A stretch of DNA of 64,000 nt from Labilithrix sp. (lineage in GTDB: Bacteria > Myxococcota_A > Polyangia > Polyangiales > Polyangiaceae), in the NCBI GenBank assembly GCA_019637155.1, contig JAHBWE010000003.1, forward strand, positions 186,001 through 250,000, in the 5' to 3' direction. A program made the position numbers and the translations under genes. This document shows positions 7,955-15,527 of this stretch, one piece after another (the first letter of the stretch is position 1; the number at the start of each line of letters is the position of its first letter). The notes below the pieces were generated by a model, which saw only the letters and a list, made by a program, of their open reading frames with translations, was not told where the DNA came from and made no database searches.

Positions 7955-9522
7955 GGACACCCAGCTTTGTGAACTTGAATGCCGTCAACGATGGTGAAGG
8001 GCGGATTGCAGTTGAGTCGTGGCGACGTTGCGGTCGTCGTCGTTCCTACGCGTGGCTTCACTGCGGGAGCTTTGATCCGTAACGTTGCAGAAGCGATCGG
8101 CCGCGGCAGACTTGTTGCGGGTGCGGCCGTGGTCGCGGGCGGCGATTCGTTCTCGCGCGCAATTGCCGGCTCAGTCGGTGCTGCGGGGGGCAAAGCGGGC
8201 TCGCCGCGGGTTTCACTGGGTGAAACAAGTGAAGCGGACTGAACGGCTTCGTCGCGAGGATTCGCCAACGTGTGCACACCCACGGCGGCGAGCGCGACGA
8301 CGATCGCAATGGCCCCCACCACGCCCCATCTCGGCGAGAACCGCCGTCGCGTCGGAGCTTCGTCCGAATCGGGTTCTGGCGCATTGCTAGTGCGCGATTG
8401 GAACCAGCGACGAAAGGCGTCGCCAACGCGTTTCCACGCCGGCGTTCCCGGCGCTGCGTCGCACTCGGTAATTGGCGCGCTTGAGACTGGCCGCCCCGTG
8501 GTGCCGCCAAGAAGGGCTGCCCTATTTCCCGGGGACGCGAGCGTGCCAGAACGCTGATTGATTGGCTTCACGCCAGCAACCGCGAGCATCGTCTCGCTGA
8601 GGGTGCCCCGAACGACCGTCGCGTCCTCGGTCGGTTCGAACGCCTTCAAGCGCGTCTGCGCTTCCTCCAACGCGGTGCGCATGTCGTTAGCAGATAGCCA
8701 TCGGTTTGCCTTCTCGAACGCGAGCGCGCGGTCCACAAGCTCCACAACCTCCGTCGGCGCTTCAGGCAGCACCGCCGCGAGCGAAGGCGCAGGACGAGTG
8801 GCCGCGAGAATCGCGATGTGCTGCCCGGATTGTCCTTCGTGAACGGAGCGTCCGCTGAGAAGCGTGTACATGGTTGCGCCCACAGCCCAGATATCCGTCA
8901 GGGGCCCCAGTTCGTTTACGAGGCCACCGGCCTGCTCGGGCGCCATGAAGGCCGGCGTGCCGAACACCGACCCCGTCGATGTCGCGCTGGACACCGCCGC
9001 GTCGCGAACGCGGGCGATTCCGAAGTCGAGCACCTTCAGCTCGCCTGAGGTCGTCACGAACAGGTTCGCCGGCTTCAAATCGCGGTGAATGACGCCCGCG
9101 CCGTGCGCAACGGTGAGCACTGCGCAAAGATCCGACGCGATGGTGAGAACCGTCTTCGCGGGGAGCTTCCGACCGTATGCTTCCCATAGCTCCTCGACGC
9201 TCTGTCCTTCGAGTAGCTCCATGACGAGGAAGGCGGCGCCGTCCTCAGCCACGTCGTCATCGACCACTGCGACGACCCCCGAGTGCTTTACCGCATTCGC
9301 CGCCTGCGCTTCCCGCAAGAACCTCTTTCGGAGGTCCGTGCGGATCGACAGCTCCGGGTGAAGAAGCTTCAACGCCACGCGTCGACCGTTGCGGTGCATC
9401 GCCTCGTAGACCGACGCCATGCCCCCGATGCCGATGACGCGCTCCACGGTGTACTTGCCGCGAAGGACTGTACCGACCCGCGCCTCTGCGCGAGCCCGAA
9501 GGTCGTCGTCCACTTCGGTCAT
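7951..9522 (-). CDS. Transmembrane Ser/Thr protein kinase (PknB/Hanks type)
   Basis: 523 aa. Full kinase domain at about 24-290: glycine loop GIGGMASV (31-38), Lys52, HRDLKPAN catalytic loop (146-153), DFG (166-168), APEQ (195-198). It is an RD kinase. A Ser/Pro-rich juxtamembrane region leads to one transmembrane segment (about 392-412), then a short Ala/Pro/Thr-rich outer part. It heads a three-gene operon with ATGA overlaps, so kinase, PEGA-like protein and lipoprotein are probably made in fixed ratio. It is divergent from the XRE gene; the 98-bp gap should hold both promoters. Confidence 0.92.
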   Translation of the reverse strand: MTEVDDDLRARAEARVGTVLRGKYTVERVIGIGGMASVYEAMHRNGRRVALKLLHPELSIRTDLRKRFLREAQAANAVKHSGVVAVVDDDVAEDGAAFLVMELLEGQSVEELWEAYGRKLPAKTVLTIASDLCAVLTVAHGAGVIHRDLKPANLFVTTSGELKVLDFGIARVRDAAVSSATSTGSVFGTPAFMAPEQAGGLVNELGPLTDIWAVGATMYTLLSGRSVHEGQSGQHIAILAATRPAPSLAAVLPEAPTEVVELVDRALAFEKANRWLSANDMRTALEEAQTRLKAFEPTEDATVVRGTLSETMLAVAGVKPINQRSGTLASPGNRAALLGGTTGRPVSSAPITECDAAPGTPAWKRVGDAFRRWFQSRTSNAPEPDSDEAPTRRRFSPRWGVVGAIAIVVALAAVGVHTLANPRDEAVQSASLVSPSETRGEPALPPAAPTEPAIARENESPPATTAAPATSLPRPIASATLRIKAPAVKPRVGTTTTATSPRLNCNPPFTIVDGIQVHKAGCP

Positions 9523-9620
9523 GCGCTTACCGCAAGCTGATGCGTGAGATCCCTCCGACGCATATTAGGTCACGTTAGACCCTGTTTTCGGAGACGTCCA
9601 GCGTCGACCGTCCGGAGTAC

Positions 9621-9911
9621 GTGGACGACCAGCGACGCAGATGGCGACGTGCCTGCGGCGACGTTGGGCATCGCGTCCGCGAGCTGCGCCAGGCGAAGGG
9701 CTGGACGCAGGAGGACCTCGCGGAAAAGCTCGAGATCGAAGGGCGTGAAGTCCGGCGAATCGAGGCGGGCCGCAACCTGACGATCCGCGCTCTCGTGCGT
9801 CTCGCGGATGCGCTCAGCACGAACCTCCCGGATCTGTTTCAACCTCCGAAGTCGAGACCAAAGCGGAAGCCCGGCCGTCCGCCGAAGCAGCCCAGCGAAG
9901 GATCAACGTGA
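9621..9911 (+). CDS. XRE-family HTH regulator with an AT-hook-like tail
   Basis: 96 aa from a GTG. Residues about 15-70 are a Cro/CI HTH: LRQAKGWTQEDLAEKLEI, then REVRRIEAGRNLTIRALVRLADAL. The C-terminus (about 76-90) is basic and contains KRKPGRPPK, a match to the AT-hook core (GRP flanked by Lys/Arg). It presumably binds DNA and may act on the accessory genes around it. The fusion of an XRE fold to an AT-hook in under 100 residues is unusual. Confidence 0.8.
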   Translation: MDDQRRRWRRACGDVGHRVRELRQAKGWTQEDLAEKLEIEGREVRRIEAGRNLTIRALVRLADALSTNLPDLFQPPKSRPKRKPGRPPKQPSEGST

Positions 9912-9967
9912 CCGTCCCAGCGCTACGATAAATCCGACGTACCGTTGCCGGCAGGCCAGCAAGATTT

Positions 9968-10495
9968 TCAATAGCGGCTGCGTTGGAGTCGATCTTCTCC
10001 ACCGGCCGCAATGCTCTCGAAGGCGTTGTCGAGCGGAAGACATCCCAACGACCCTTGCCCGCAAGCGTGGCGACCGCATCGACTACGCGCTGCTCGAGTT
10101 CGTCATCGCGTCGTCCCTTCCAGAGACAGTCGGCCAGTGCGACGAGCAACTCCTCGATCGTCACCTCGGACTCGTCTCGCCACCGCGCATGGGGTCCGGC
10201 ACATTCGCGCGACGCGTTCGTCGACGCCGTGCCGAAGGAGGAGGGCACCACCATCATCTTCGTGGCGACGTCCGGATTGATCGAGCTCCTGCAGGGCCTT
10301 GCCAGCGTCGTGGAGCCGTGCGCCGAGACGAACGAGGCGACCATCGACGGCAACGAGTGTCATCACCGCGGCGAGGACCTCCTCCGCAGCTTCATCGACG
10401 AGCTCGCCGTGTCGGATCAGGCGCTCGGGAGCGCCGATCTCGCGCAGAATGGCCTCGGCTTCCTTGTCATGGATCTCCGATGCCGCTTGCCGCAC
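9968..10495 (-). pseudogene. HD-domain phosphohydrolase-like gene broken by two frameshifts
   Basis: Three frames must be joined to read one protein. Frame 1 (10495 down to about 10192) gives an HD motif in GARLHDAGKAL, then SGRRHEDDGGALLL and VDERVARMCRT. At the G-run 10191-10194 (C-run on the coding strand) one extra base shifts the frame; dropping it gives HARWRDESEVTIEELLVALAD. At about 10031 a base is missing; restoring it gives LDNAFESIAAGGEDRL and a stop at 9968. All three pieces match the expected order of small HD-domain proteins. Start is uncertain (GTG 10495). Decay or base-call error cannot be separated here. Confidence 0.7.
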
Positions 10496-10642
10496 TCTTC
10501 GAGAGTACCGTCGAGCCCCAGTTGGTCGAACCGAGAGTCAGATTTCTCGTCAAGCCGAATCGACTTCGAAGCGTCGCTTGATGATGGCCAACTGGAGGGA
10601 GCGGGTAGGCCGCATCAAGAGTTCCGTTCGCTTGGCCATCTT

Positions 10643-10801
10643 CTACTTTGCGTTCTCGATGACCCGCCCCTTGACGAGCTCGGGATAAATATCGTCAATC
10701 GCGCATTCGACGACCGGTCGGATGCTCTCTTCGTACGCGGAGTTCGTGCCTACGCGACCGCGGATCTCTGCCAGTTTTTGGTCGTAATCGGTGAGGGCCA
10801 C
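10643..10801 (-). CDS. Small hypothetical protein, possibly a truncated gene
   Basis: 52 aa from GTG 10801 to TAG 10643. The sequence (LTDYDQKLAEIRGRVGTN, then SIRPVVECAIDDIYPELVKG) has normal protein composition and codon use unlike a shadow frame. Its 5' end abuts the recombinase remnant on the other strand, so it may have lost N-terminal residues. I do not recognise the family. Confidence 0.35.
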   Translation of the reverse strand: MALTDYDQKLAEIRGRVGTNSAYEESIRPVVECAIDDIYPELVKGRVIENAK

Positions 10802-11075
10802 CGGACGTACACGAAGGAGGAGCCGAACGCGCTCACGCCGGAGGAGACGGCCGTGTGGCTCGCGAAGCTCCGAGAGCTCTACCCGCGGCTGTCGCGATGA
10901 TGCTGCTCGGGTTCGTGCTCGCAACCAGCGCCCGAGCACGCTCCGTCCCTTGCGCCGTCGCGGCAAGCACGCGGACCTCGACCTCGCGCGCGGCGTGATC
11001 CGATCCGCCGGTCGCACACGCTCGGCGACGAGGTGATGGAGGCGACGAAGACGTTCGCCGACCAGCCGCAAGCGC
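10788..11075 (+). pseudogene. Remnant of a tyrosine recombinase/integrase, several frameshifts
   Basis: Pieces in three frames line up as one protein: GHRTYTKEEPNALTPEE and LRELYPRLS (about 10795-10895), MMLLGFV (about 10897), QRPSTLRPLRRRGK (about 10925-10965, holding the box-I Arg context G/QxRPSxLRPL), then RRSHTLGDEVMEATKT (about 11007-11055). These are in the order found in myxobacterial tyrosine recombinases around the first catalytic Arg. The C-terminal HxxR and Tyr parts are absent. At least three shifts (near 10895, 10920, 11000) make it non-functional. Confidence 0.6.
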
Positions 11076-11189
11076 GTAGGTAAATCGAACGGCCGTTGGC
11101 GTGGACTCGGCGCCGCGGTTCTGGGCGGCTCATCGCACGGATCGGGTGGAAGCGGCGGCGTGAGCGGTGGTCCTGCTCTTGCCGATGTC

Positions 11190-11450
11190 GCGGCTGGGTG
11201 GGGCGGACGCACGTAGCCACCGGAGCGGAGATCAGGCCGCGTCGAGGGCCGTCGCCGACGTCCTCGCACGCGGTCTCCATGATCCCGGCGCACTCGCGCT
11301 CCGCTGCGAGGAGGCGCGGCGCAACGCCGACCGCCCCATCCCCGTCATCCTCGAGCTTGGCGCGCACGTGCCTGACGGCAACGTCATCCCCCACGACCCG
11401 TTGATAGAGCGGTCGGTCAATGGATCGCGGGAAGCCCCAGTCGAAGCGAT
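11190..11450 (+). pseudogene. Possible IstA (IS21 transposase) C-terminal remnant
   Basis: The frame reads SRAVADVLARGLHDPGAL, then IPVILELGAHVPDGN and VIPHD. This resembles the helical tail plus the xPHDLxxYD-like end of some IS21-type transposases and lies directly upstream of the IstB fragment, the normal istA-istB order. The catalytic DDE part is missing. The assignment rests mainly on context. Confidence 0.3.
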
Positions 11451-11479
11451 CGAGCGGCTTCATCGAGCCGAGTGTCGCG

Positions 11480-11761
11480 CGCTTCTCCCGCGCGATGCCC
11501 GCTCCGGCGATCTGCTCTACAGCATCATCAGCCAACGTCACGAGAAGGCCAGCACCATCATCACGACGAACCTCGCCTTCAAGGACTGGGGCACCGTCTT
11601 CCCCGGCGCCGCCTGCGCGCCCCCTCGTCGACCGCTTCACCCAGCACTGCCACGTCCTCGACATCGACGGCGACTCGTGGCGACAACGGCACGGCGCGAA
11701 CGACGACCCCACCGACGCGAAGCCTCGCCCGCGCAGCAGTCGACCGAAGCGCCGTCGCTGA
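11480..11761 (+). pseudogene. IstB-like ATPase C-terminal remnant (IS21 family)
   Basis: Frame 1 (about 11491-11620) reads SGDLLYSIISQRHEKAS, TIITTNLAFKDWGTVF and PGAACA, the sensor-1 region (STIITTN) and following helix of IstB. After the C-run 11620-11624 the match continues one frame on as LVDRFTQHCHVLDIDGDSWR to a stop at 11761. The Walker A and B half of IstB is gone. So this is a truncated, frameshifted relic of an IS21 element. 11762-11973 holds nothing I can support. Confidence 0.6.
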
Positions 11762-11973
11762 CCCCTCGCATCCGGTCGCGGCGTGTGCGCGCAATTCACC
11801 CCGTCACGCCGCGATCGGATTCCTCCGGTTCCTCGCGATCGTCAACACTCGGCTACGAGCGGCGCGACGGGCGCCAGAGGTGACGATGCCGTCGTCCTTG
11901 CGCTCCTTGCCGTCTCCCTTGCGCTCGCGCGGAGATACCGCGGAGGGGCGGCGCTACGGTCACGTTCTTCTCT

Positions 11974-13158
11974 CTACTTCGGATGAAACGGGCCTTGCGG
12001 ATTGGGCCGCTTTAGCTGGTAGACGGACGCGCCAAGATCGTAACGATCCTCGGAGTCGTCACTGTCCGAAGCTGCGGGCCTGACTGGCGTTTTCAGCTCG
12101 AACACTTCGACGTCGAAGCCGTAGTTCGAGACGTGCCGCGCCACCGCTTGCAGGAAGTCGATGCTTGGCGTCCCGCGCGGGATCAAGGAGCTCAACTCGC
12201 ATCCCGCGCGGGTTAGCGCCCAGGCGTCGAGTCGGACGGCGGCGTCTTCCCTTGGCCCTGTTATACGAATAGCCTTGTCGTGGAACGCTAGTACTCGCCG
12301 GAACTCGTCGGCGGGGCTCGCGTCGTAGGCGGAAACCCTGAACGAGACAGGCGACGGCGACAGAAGCCCCGCGTCCGCCAGTGCGAGCCCTTGTTCGAAG
12401 CTCACGGAGTCGCCTTCATCGCGGATGATGAGGGCCTGCTGGCTCGCCGGCCCGCACGTGTACGAGAGGATCTCGGAGAAGCTCTCGGCCTCGGCCTGGG
12501 AGAGCTTCTTCAGAGTCTCGAGCGTCCGTATGTGGAACGATCGCGGCCGTTTCACTTCTCCGGCTAGGACCTTCGCCCAGATCTTTCGCATCTGCCCGTT
12601 CGAGACGTCCTGGACGTCGTTGAAGAAGCGCGCTGTCCAGTCGTCGTCCACGCGCTCTTCCGAGATCTCAGCGTCGGGAACGTCCTTCAGCTCCTCGGCG
12701 GCCTCGTGGATCACGCTCTCCACATTGTGCTGACGCTTCGCCTCCTGGTACATGAGGCGCGCCTCAGCTCTCGCCGGCAGTGCGGGAAGGTCGTCGAACA
12801 CGACTTCGACGGCGAGCGCCTCGTCCGCCCTCGGCAGGGCGAGGTCCGGCGCGGCGGGGAGAGTCCTCGGCGGTGGGGCGAGCTCGGGGGCTGGAAGGTT
12901 GGGCACGGTGGGAGCCGCGTGAGATGCGCTCGGACGCGGGGGCGGCGCTTCGGCCGCCTCCCGCATTTGGCGGACCTCGATCGCGCCAGCTTCGAGGATC
13001 TTGTCGGCCTTTGCCTTCGCCTGGGCGTCCCGGACGGTGAGCCACGGGCGTGCGACCGCTCCGACGCCGCTCTGCGCCACCTCAAGCAGCTTCTTCGCCG
13101 CGACACCACCGCCGAGGGCGGTGAGCGCGACGGCACCTAGCGTGATCGGATCCGGCAT
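11974..13158 (-). CDS. DUF2806-like protein
   Basis: 394 aa. An Ala/Gly-rich N-terminus (ALTALGGGVAAKKLLEVA) and a coiled segment (40-70) lead to a Pro-rich linker (72-110), then a conserved core at about 176-220: ARFFNDVQDVSNGQMRKIWA followed by KVLAGEVKRPRSFHIRTLE. The 'WA+ILAGE..PGSFS.RTL' pattern is the hallmark of DUF2806-type proteins, whose function is unknown. The C-terminus carries an acidic stretch. It is the last gene of the three-gene cassette; its Shine-Dalgarno region is a perfect 10-bp tandem duplication (13165-13184). No enzyme motif is seen. Confidence 0.65.
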   Translation of the reverse strand: MPDPITLGAVALTALGGGVAAKKLLEVAQSGVGAVARPWLTVRDAQAKAKADKILEAGAIEVRQMREAAEAPPPRPSASHAAPTVPNLPAPELAPPPRTLPAAPDLALPRADEALAVEVVFDDLPALPARAEARLMYQEAKRQHNVESVIHEAAEELKDVPDAEISEERVDDDWTARFFNDVQDVSNGQMRKIWAKVLAGEVKRPRSFHIRTLETLKKLSQAEAESFSEILSYTCGPASQQALIIRDEGDSVSFEQGLALADAGLLSPSPVSFRVSAYDASPADEFRRVLAFHDKAIRITGPREDAAVRLDAWALTRAGCELSSLIPRGTPSIDFLQAVARHVSNYGFDVEVFELKTPVRPAASDSDDSEDRYDLGASVYQLKRPNPQGPFHPK

Positions 13159-13164
13159 GGTGTT

Positions 13165-13184
13165 CCCCTCAGTACCCCTCAGTA
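13165..13184 (-). repeat. Tandem 10-bp duplication carrying the ribosome binding site of the DUF2806-like gene
   Basis: On the coding strand TACTGAGGGG occurs twice head-to-tail just before AACACCATG at 13158. Each copy has a GAGGGG Shine-Dalgarno core; the proximal one is 6 nt from the ATG, the distal 16 nt. This is a local slippage product that keeps one well-placed site. Confidence 0.85.
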
Positions 13185-13197
13185 CGAGTTGAGCGCT

Positions 13198-14076
13198 TTA
13201 CTTCAGGGCCTTGTACGACTCGACGAGGAACACGATGTTGCTCGCGGCCAGGTGCATCGCGTACGCGGCGAGGTGATCGGGCACGTCCCGCGGCGTGGCG
13301 CCCGCACCGTGCCCGCCGTTCTTGTTCCGGACGGTTGCGACGCCGATGAGGCACTTGTCGAGGCTCTTTAGCTGCTCCTCGCTCCACAGCGGCACGAGCC
13401 CGTTCTTCAGGACGGTCGCGATCAGGGCGCTCGCCGTCGCGTTCTTGTCGACGTCCCACTTCTTCTTCGCGCAGATCACCTTCATCGTGCTCTCGAAGGC
13501 CTTGCAGGCGTCGGTGATCGCCTCCTCCTGCCGGCCTTCGCGGAAGTGCTTGTGCGCTGACAGGAACTCCTTGTTGGCACTCTCGAAACTGGAGGTTGCC
13601 AGCAGGGTCAGCGCGGGGATTACGGCTTCTGCGTGGAGCAGCTGTGAGTCCACCCGCACGATCTGGCCATTCACGTATTCGTATCCAACTCCGTGCATGC
13701 GGAAGCGCTGGTTGAGCTCGGCCACCGCATCAACAGCCTTCTGCGGCGTGAACGCTTGCTTCATGACGACTCCGATGACGCGAAAGCACCACTCGATCAT
13801 GTCGAGAGTTCGAACCGTATCTTGAGTCTGCAGAATATAGTTTAGCCCTGCGTCCTTCGAGTGCTCGTACTCCTCTCCAGGAAGGTGGACTAGCCCATGC
13901 TCCTTTGCGATTTGCTTGTTGAGACGGGGCCATCCTGTGCCGTCCGCGAAATGGCGATCGAGCAAGTCGTCAACGAGGTGCATGACTTGCACGCGTAGCG
14001 CATGTGGAAGCGCCTCGTATTGGAAGACGTCGGGAAGCGGCTTGTGCCGGTTGGAGAAGAGATTGAGAATTCCCAT
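13198..14076 (-). CDS. STM4504/CBY_0614-like protein with abortive-infection (Abi_C-like) C-terminus
   Basis: 292 aa from ATG 14076 (MGILNLFSNRHK); the frame to 14115 adds an unlikely leader. The N-terminus (LPDVFQYEALPHALRVQVMH) matches the family start I recall as STM4504/CBY_0614. The middle is helical (FLSAHKHFREGRQEEAITDA, then KAFESTMKVICAKK). The end has VRNKNGGHGAG, the R-N-x-x-G-x-HG pattern of the Abi_C domain, a HEPN-like fold in which R-x4-6-H can be a ribonuclease site. A toxic RNase role is thus possible but not shown. It stands 39 bp upstream of the DUF2806-like gene. Confidence 0.6.
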   Translation of the reverse strand: MGILNLFSNRHKPLPDVFQYEALPHALRVQVMHLVDDLLDRHFADGTGWPRLNKQIAKEHGLVHLPGEEYEHSKDAGLNYILQTQDTVRTLDMIEWCFRVIGVVMKQAFTPQKAVDAVAELNQRFRMHGVGYEYVNGQIVRVDSQLLHAEAVIPALTLLATSSFESANKEFLSAHKHFREGRQEEAITDACKAFESTMKVICAKKKWDVDKNATASALIATVLKNGLVPLWSEEQLKSLDKCLIGVATVRNKNGGHGAGATPRDVPDHLAAYAMHLAASNIVFLVESYKALK

Positions 14077-14195
14077 GGTTGACTGCCTAGATCTCTGGAA
14101 GGTGGGCGCGGCCATCGGCGCGCCACACTATTGAGTCGAAATGTGATCAAGCGCACGGACCGTCAGTGGCCGCTCGCGTTCAGGCCTCTATTTGA

Positions 14196-15071
14196 CTATT
14201 TGAAGAGGTCCATCTGCGCCTCCGCCTTCATCTTCTTCGGGCGGTACGCGTCCATCAGCCCGAACGTGGTCTGGTGGTTGTGGAAGGTGCCGAGGAAGAG
14301 GAAGACGTCGCGCTTGGCGAGGTCGAACTCGGCCTCCATCTGCGCCAGCGCCTTCCCGTCGCGGTCCGGGTCCCCCTTCTCGACCATCTTCCGATAGCCC
14401 TCGTGGATCGGCCACGACTTCAGGCTCATCCTGTGCGGCTCCGTGCAGCGGGAGTCGTTGCAGCGGAACCAGACGATGAACTCCGCCTCGGGGAATGCGA
14501 TGCGCTTCGGCGGACGGACGAACTCGAGCGTCTTCTGGCTGAGGAAGGTGCTCTCCGTCGCAAGCCACTCCTGGCGCTCCTCCTCCGTGCGGCGGCGGAC
14601 CTTCACGTCGACGATCTCCTTCGGCACGACGATGCCAAGAGACGTCTTGAAGCGGCGGTTGAGATCCTGCAACTCCTCCACCGAGGCCGCCATGCTGGGC
14701 GACGTCTCGACGTACGAGCGGCGGCGGGTCTGCTCCTTCGCCGCGATCACGTCGAGCGGCTCGACAGTGCGGAAGTCGACGCGCATGCTCTCGGGCCGCG
14801 GGTCGTGCCTGTTGTGCTGCCACCGCACGCGAGCGCGTTGGAAGGTGCGGAAGTCGTTCTCCTCGTCGAGGTAGCGCTTCGGCAGTGGGTGGATGCGGAC
14901 GAGGCGCTTCGTCTCCTCGTCGATCGCCCCGGTGCACACGAGCTCCGTGTACTTGTTCGAGTACGCCGGGTACGTCATCCCGAGGATCAAGATTTCGGCG
15001 ATGCGCCAGGTATCGAGGTCCGCGAGAGAGTTAGGAGTGCGTTTGATCAGTCCTGTGGTAGCTTCGCTCAA
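14196..15071 (-). CDS. Conserved-looking protein of unknown function, first gene of the cassette
   Basis: 291 aa, soluble. It starts with a short helical lead, then a beta-rich segment ILILGMTYPAYSNKY, then ELVCTGAIDEETKRLVRIHP and LPKRYLDEENDFRTFQRARV. A Cys pair (FRCNDSRCTEPHRM, about 210-220) sits in the C-terminal half next to a WPIHEGYR motif and a final helix (AKRDVFLFLGTFHNHQ). The sequence reads as a genuine, evolved protein with conserved aromatic and basic positions, but I do not recognise the family. A nucleic-acid or nucleotide role is possible because of its partners, but this is inference. Confidence 0.7.
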   Translation of the reverse strand: MSEATTGLIKRTPNSLADLDTWRIAEILILGMTYPAYSNKYTELVCTGAIDEETKRLVRIHPLPKRYLDEENDFRTFQRARVRWQHNRHDPRPESMRVDFRTVEPLDVIAAKEQTRRRSYVETSPSMAASVEELQDLNRRFKTSLGIVVPKEIVDVKVRRRTEEERQEWLATESTFLSQKTLEFVRPPKRIAFPEAEFIVWFRCNDSRCTEPHRMSLKSWPIHEGYRKMVEKGDPDRDGKALAQMEAEFDLAKRDVFLFLGTFHNHQTTFGLMDAYRPKKMKAEAQMDLFK

Positions 15072-15527
15072 GGTCTTGTTCTCCTGGCAAGGTGGACGGG
15101 CTCATCCGGGCTGGAGGTGGCTGGAATCACCTCTGGCCCTTTTTCTGTTCAGTCCCCCAAGGAAGTGCCTGGGATCGTCGGCCCCGTCAAGGGTGCGGGG
15201 CTCGGGCCGGGCGAGAGGAGCCGAACGTCGAGTTAGGGGTACTCCCTCCGGACGCGCTTCGCCAGTCCATCTCGGCGTTTTGTTTCGGGGCGAAACAGCC
15301 GGAAATCCGCTGCTTTTAGACAGTGAAAAGGCTGTGGGAAAGTGGTGTGAATTGGTCTGGGGACAACCTGGGGTCGCACCCGAAATTTCGCCGTGTGATC
15401 GGGCGCGTCCGGACGGTGCCTGTGGAGAACGTGGAAGTGGTGCGGGGGTTCAGCGTCCCTGACATTTGCTCAGGCTTTCCCACGGGTAACACGCTGTCCC
15501 TCGCCCTCTTGTGACGCGTTCGGGACG
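15072..15527. other. 456-bp gene-free stretch with three DnaA-box-like 9-mers
   Basis: No supported gene. Three same-strand 9-mers resemble the inverted DnaA box TGTGGATAA: TGTGGGAAA (15333-15341, two mismatches), TGGGGACAA (15358-15366, two) and TGTGGAGAA (15421-15429, one). A 9-bp inverted repeat, GTGGGAAAG (15334-15342) and CTTTCCCAC (15475-15483), brackets them. This could be a relic of a plasmid or element replication region or chance. The open frame 15323-15514 has no convincing coding character. Confidence 0.35.

Noticed and set aside
9621-10495. XRE gene and HD gene as a toxin-antitoxin pair
   Set aside because: The genes are convergent, the HD gene is frameshifted and no toxin motif is present.
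15323-15514. 63-codon plus-strand frame in the intergenic stretch
   Set aside because: No family, weak start context, and composition not better than chance.
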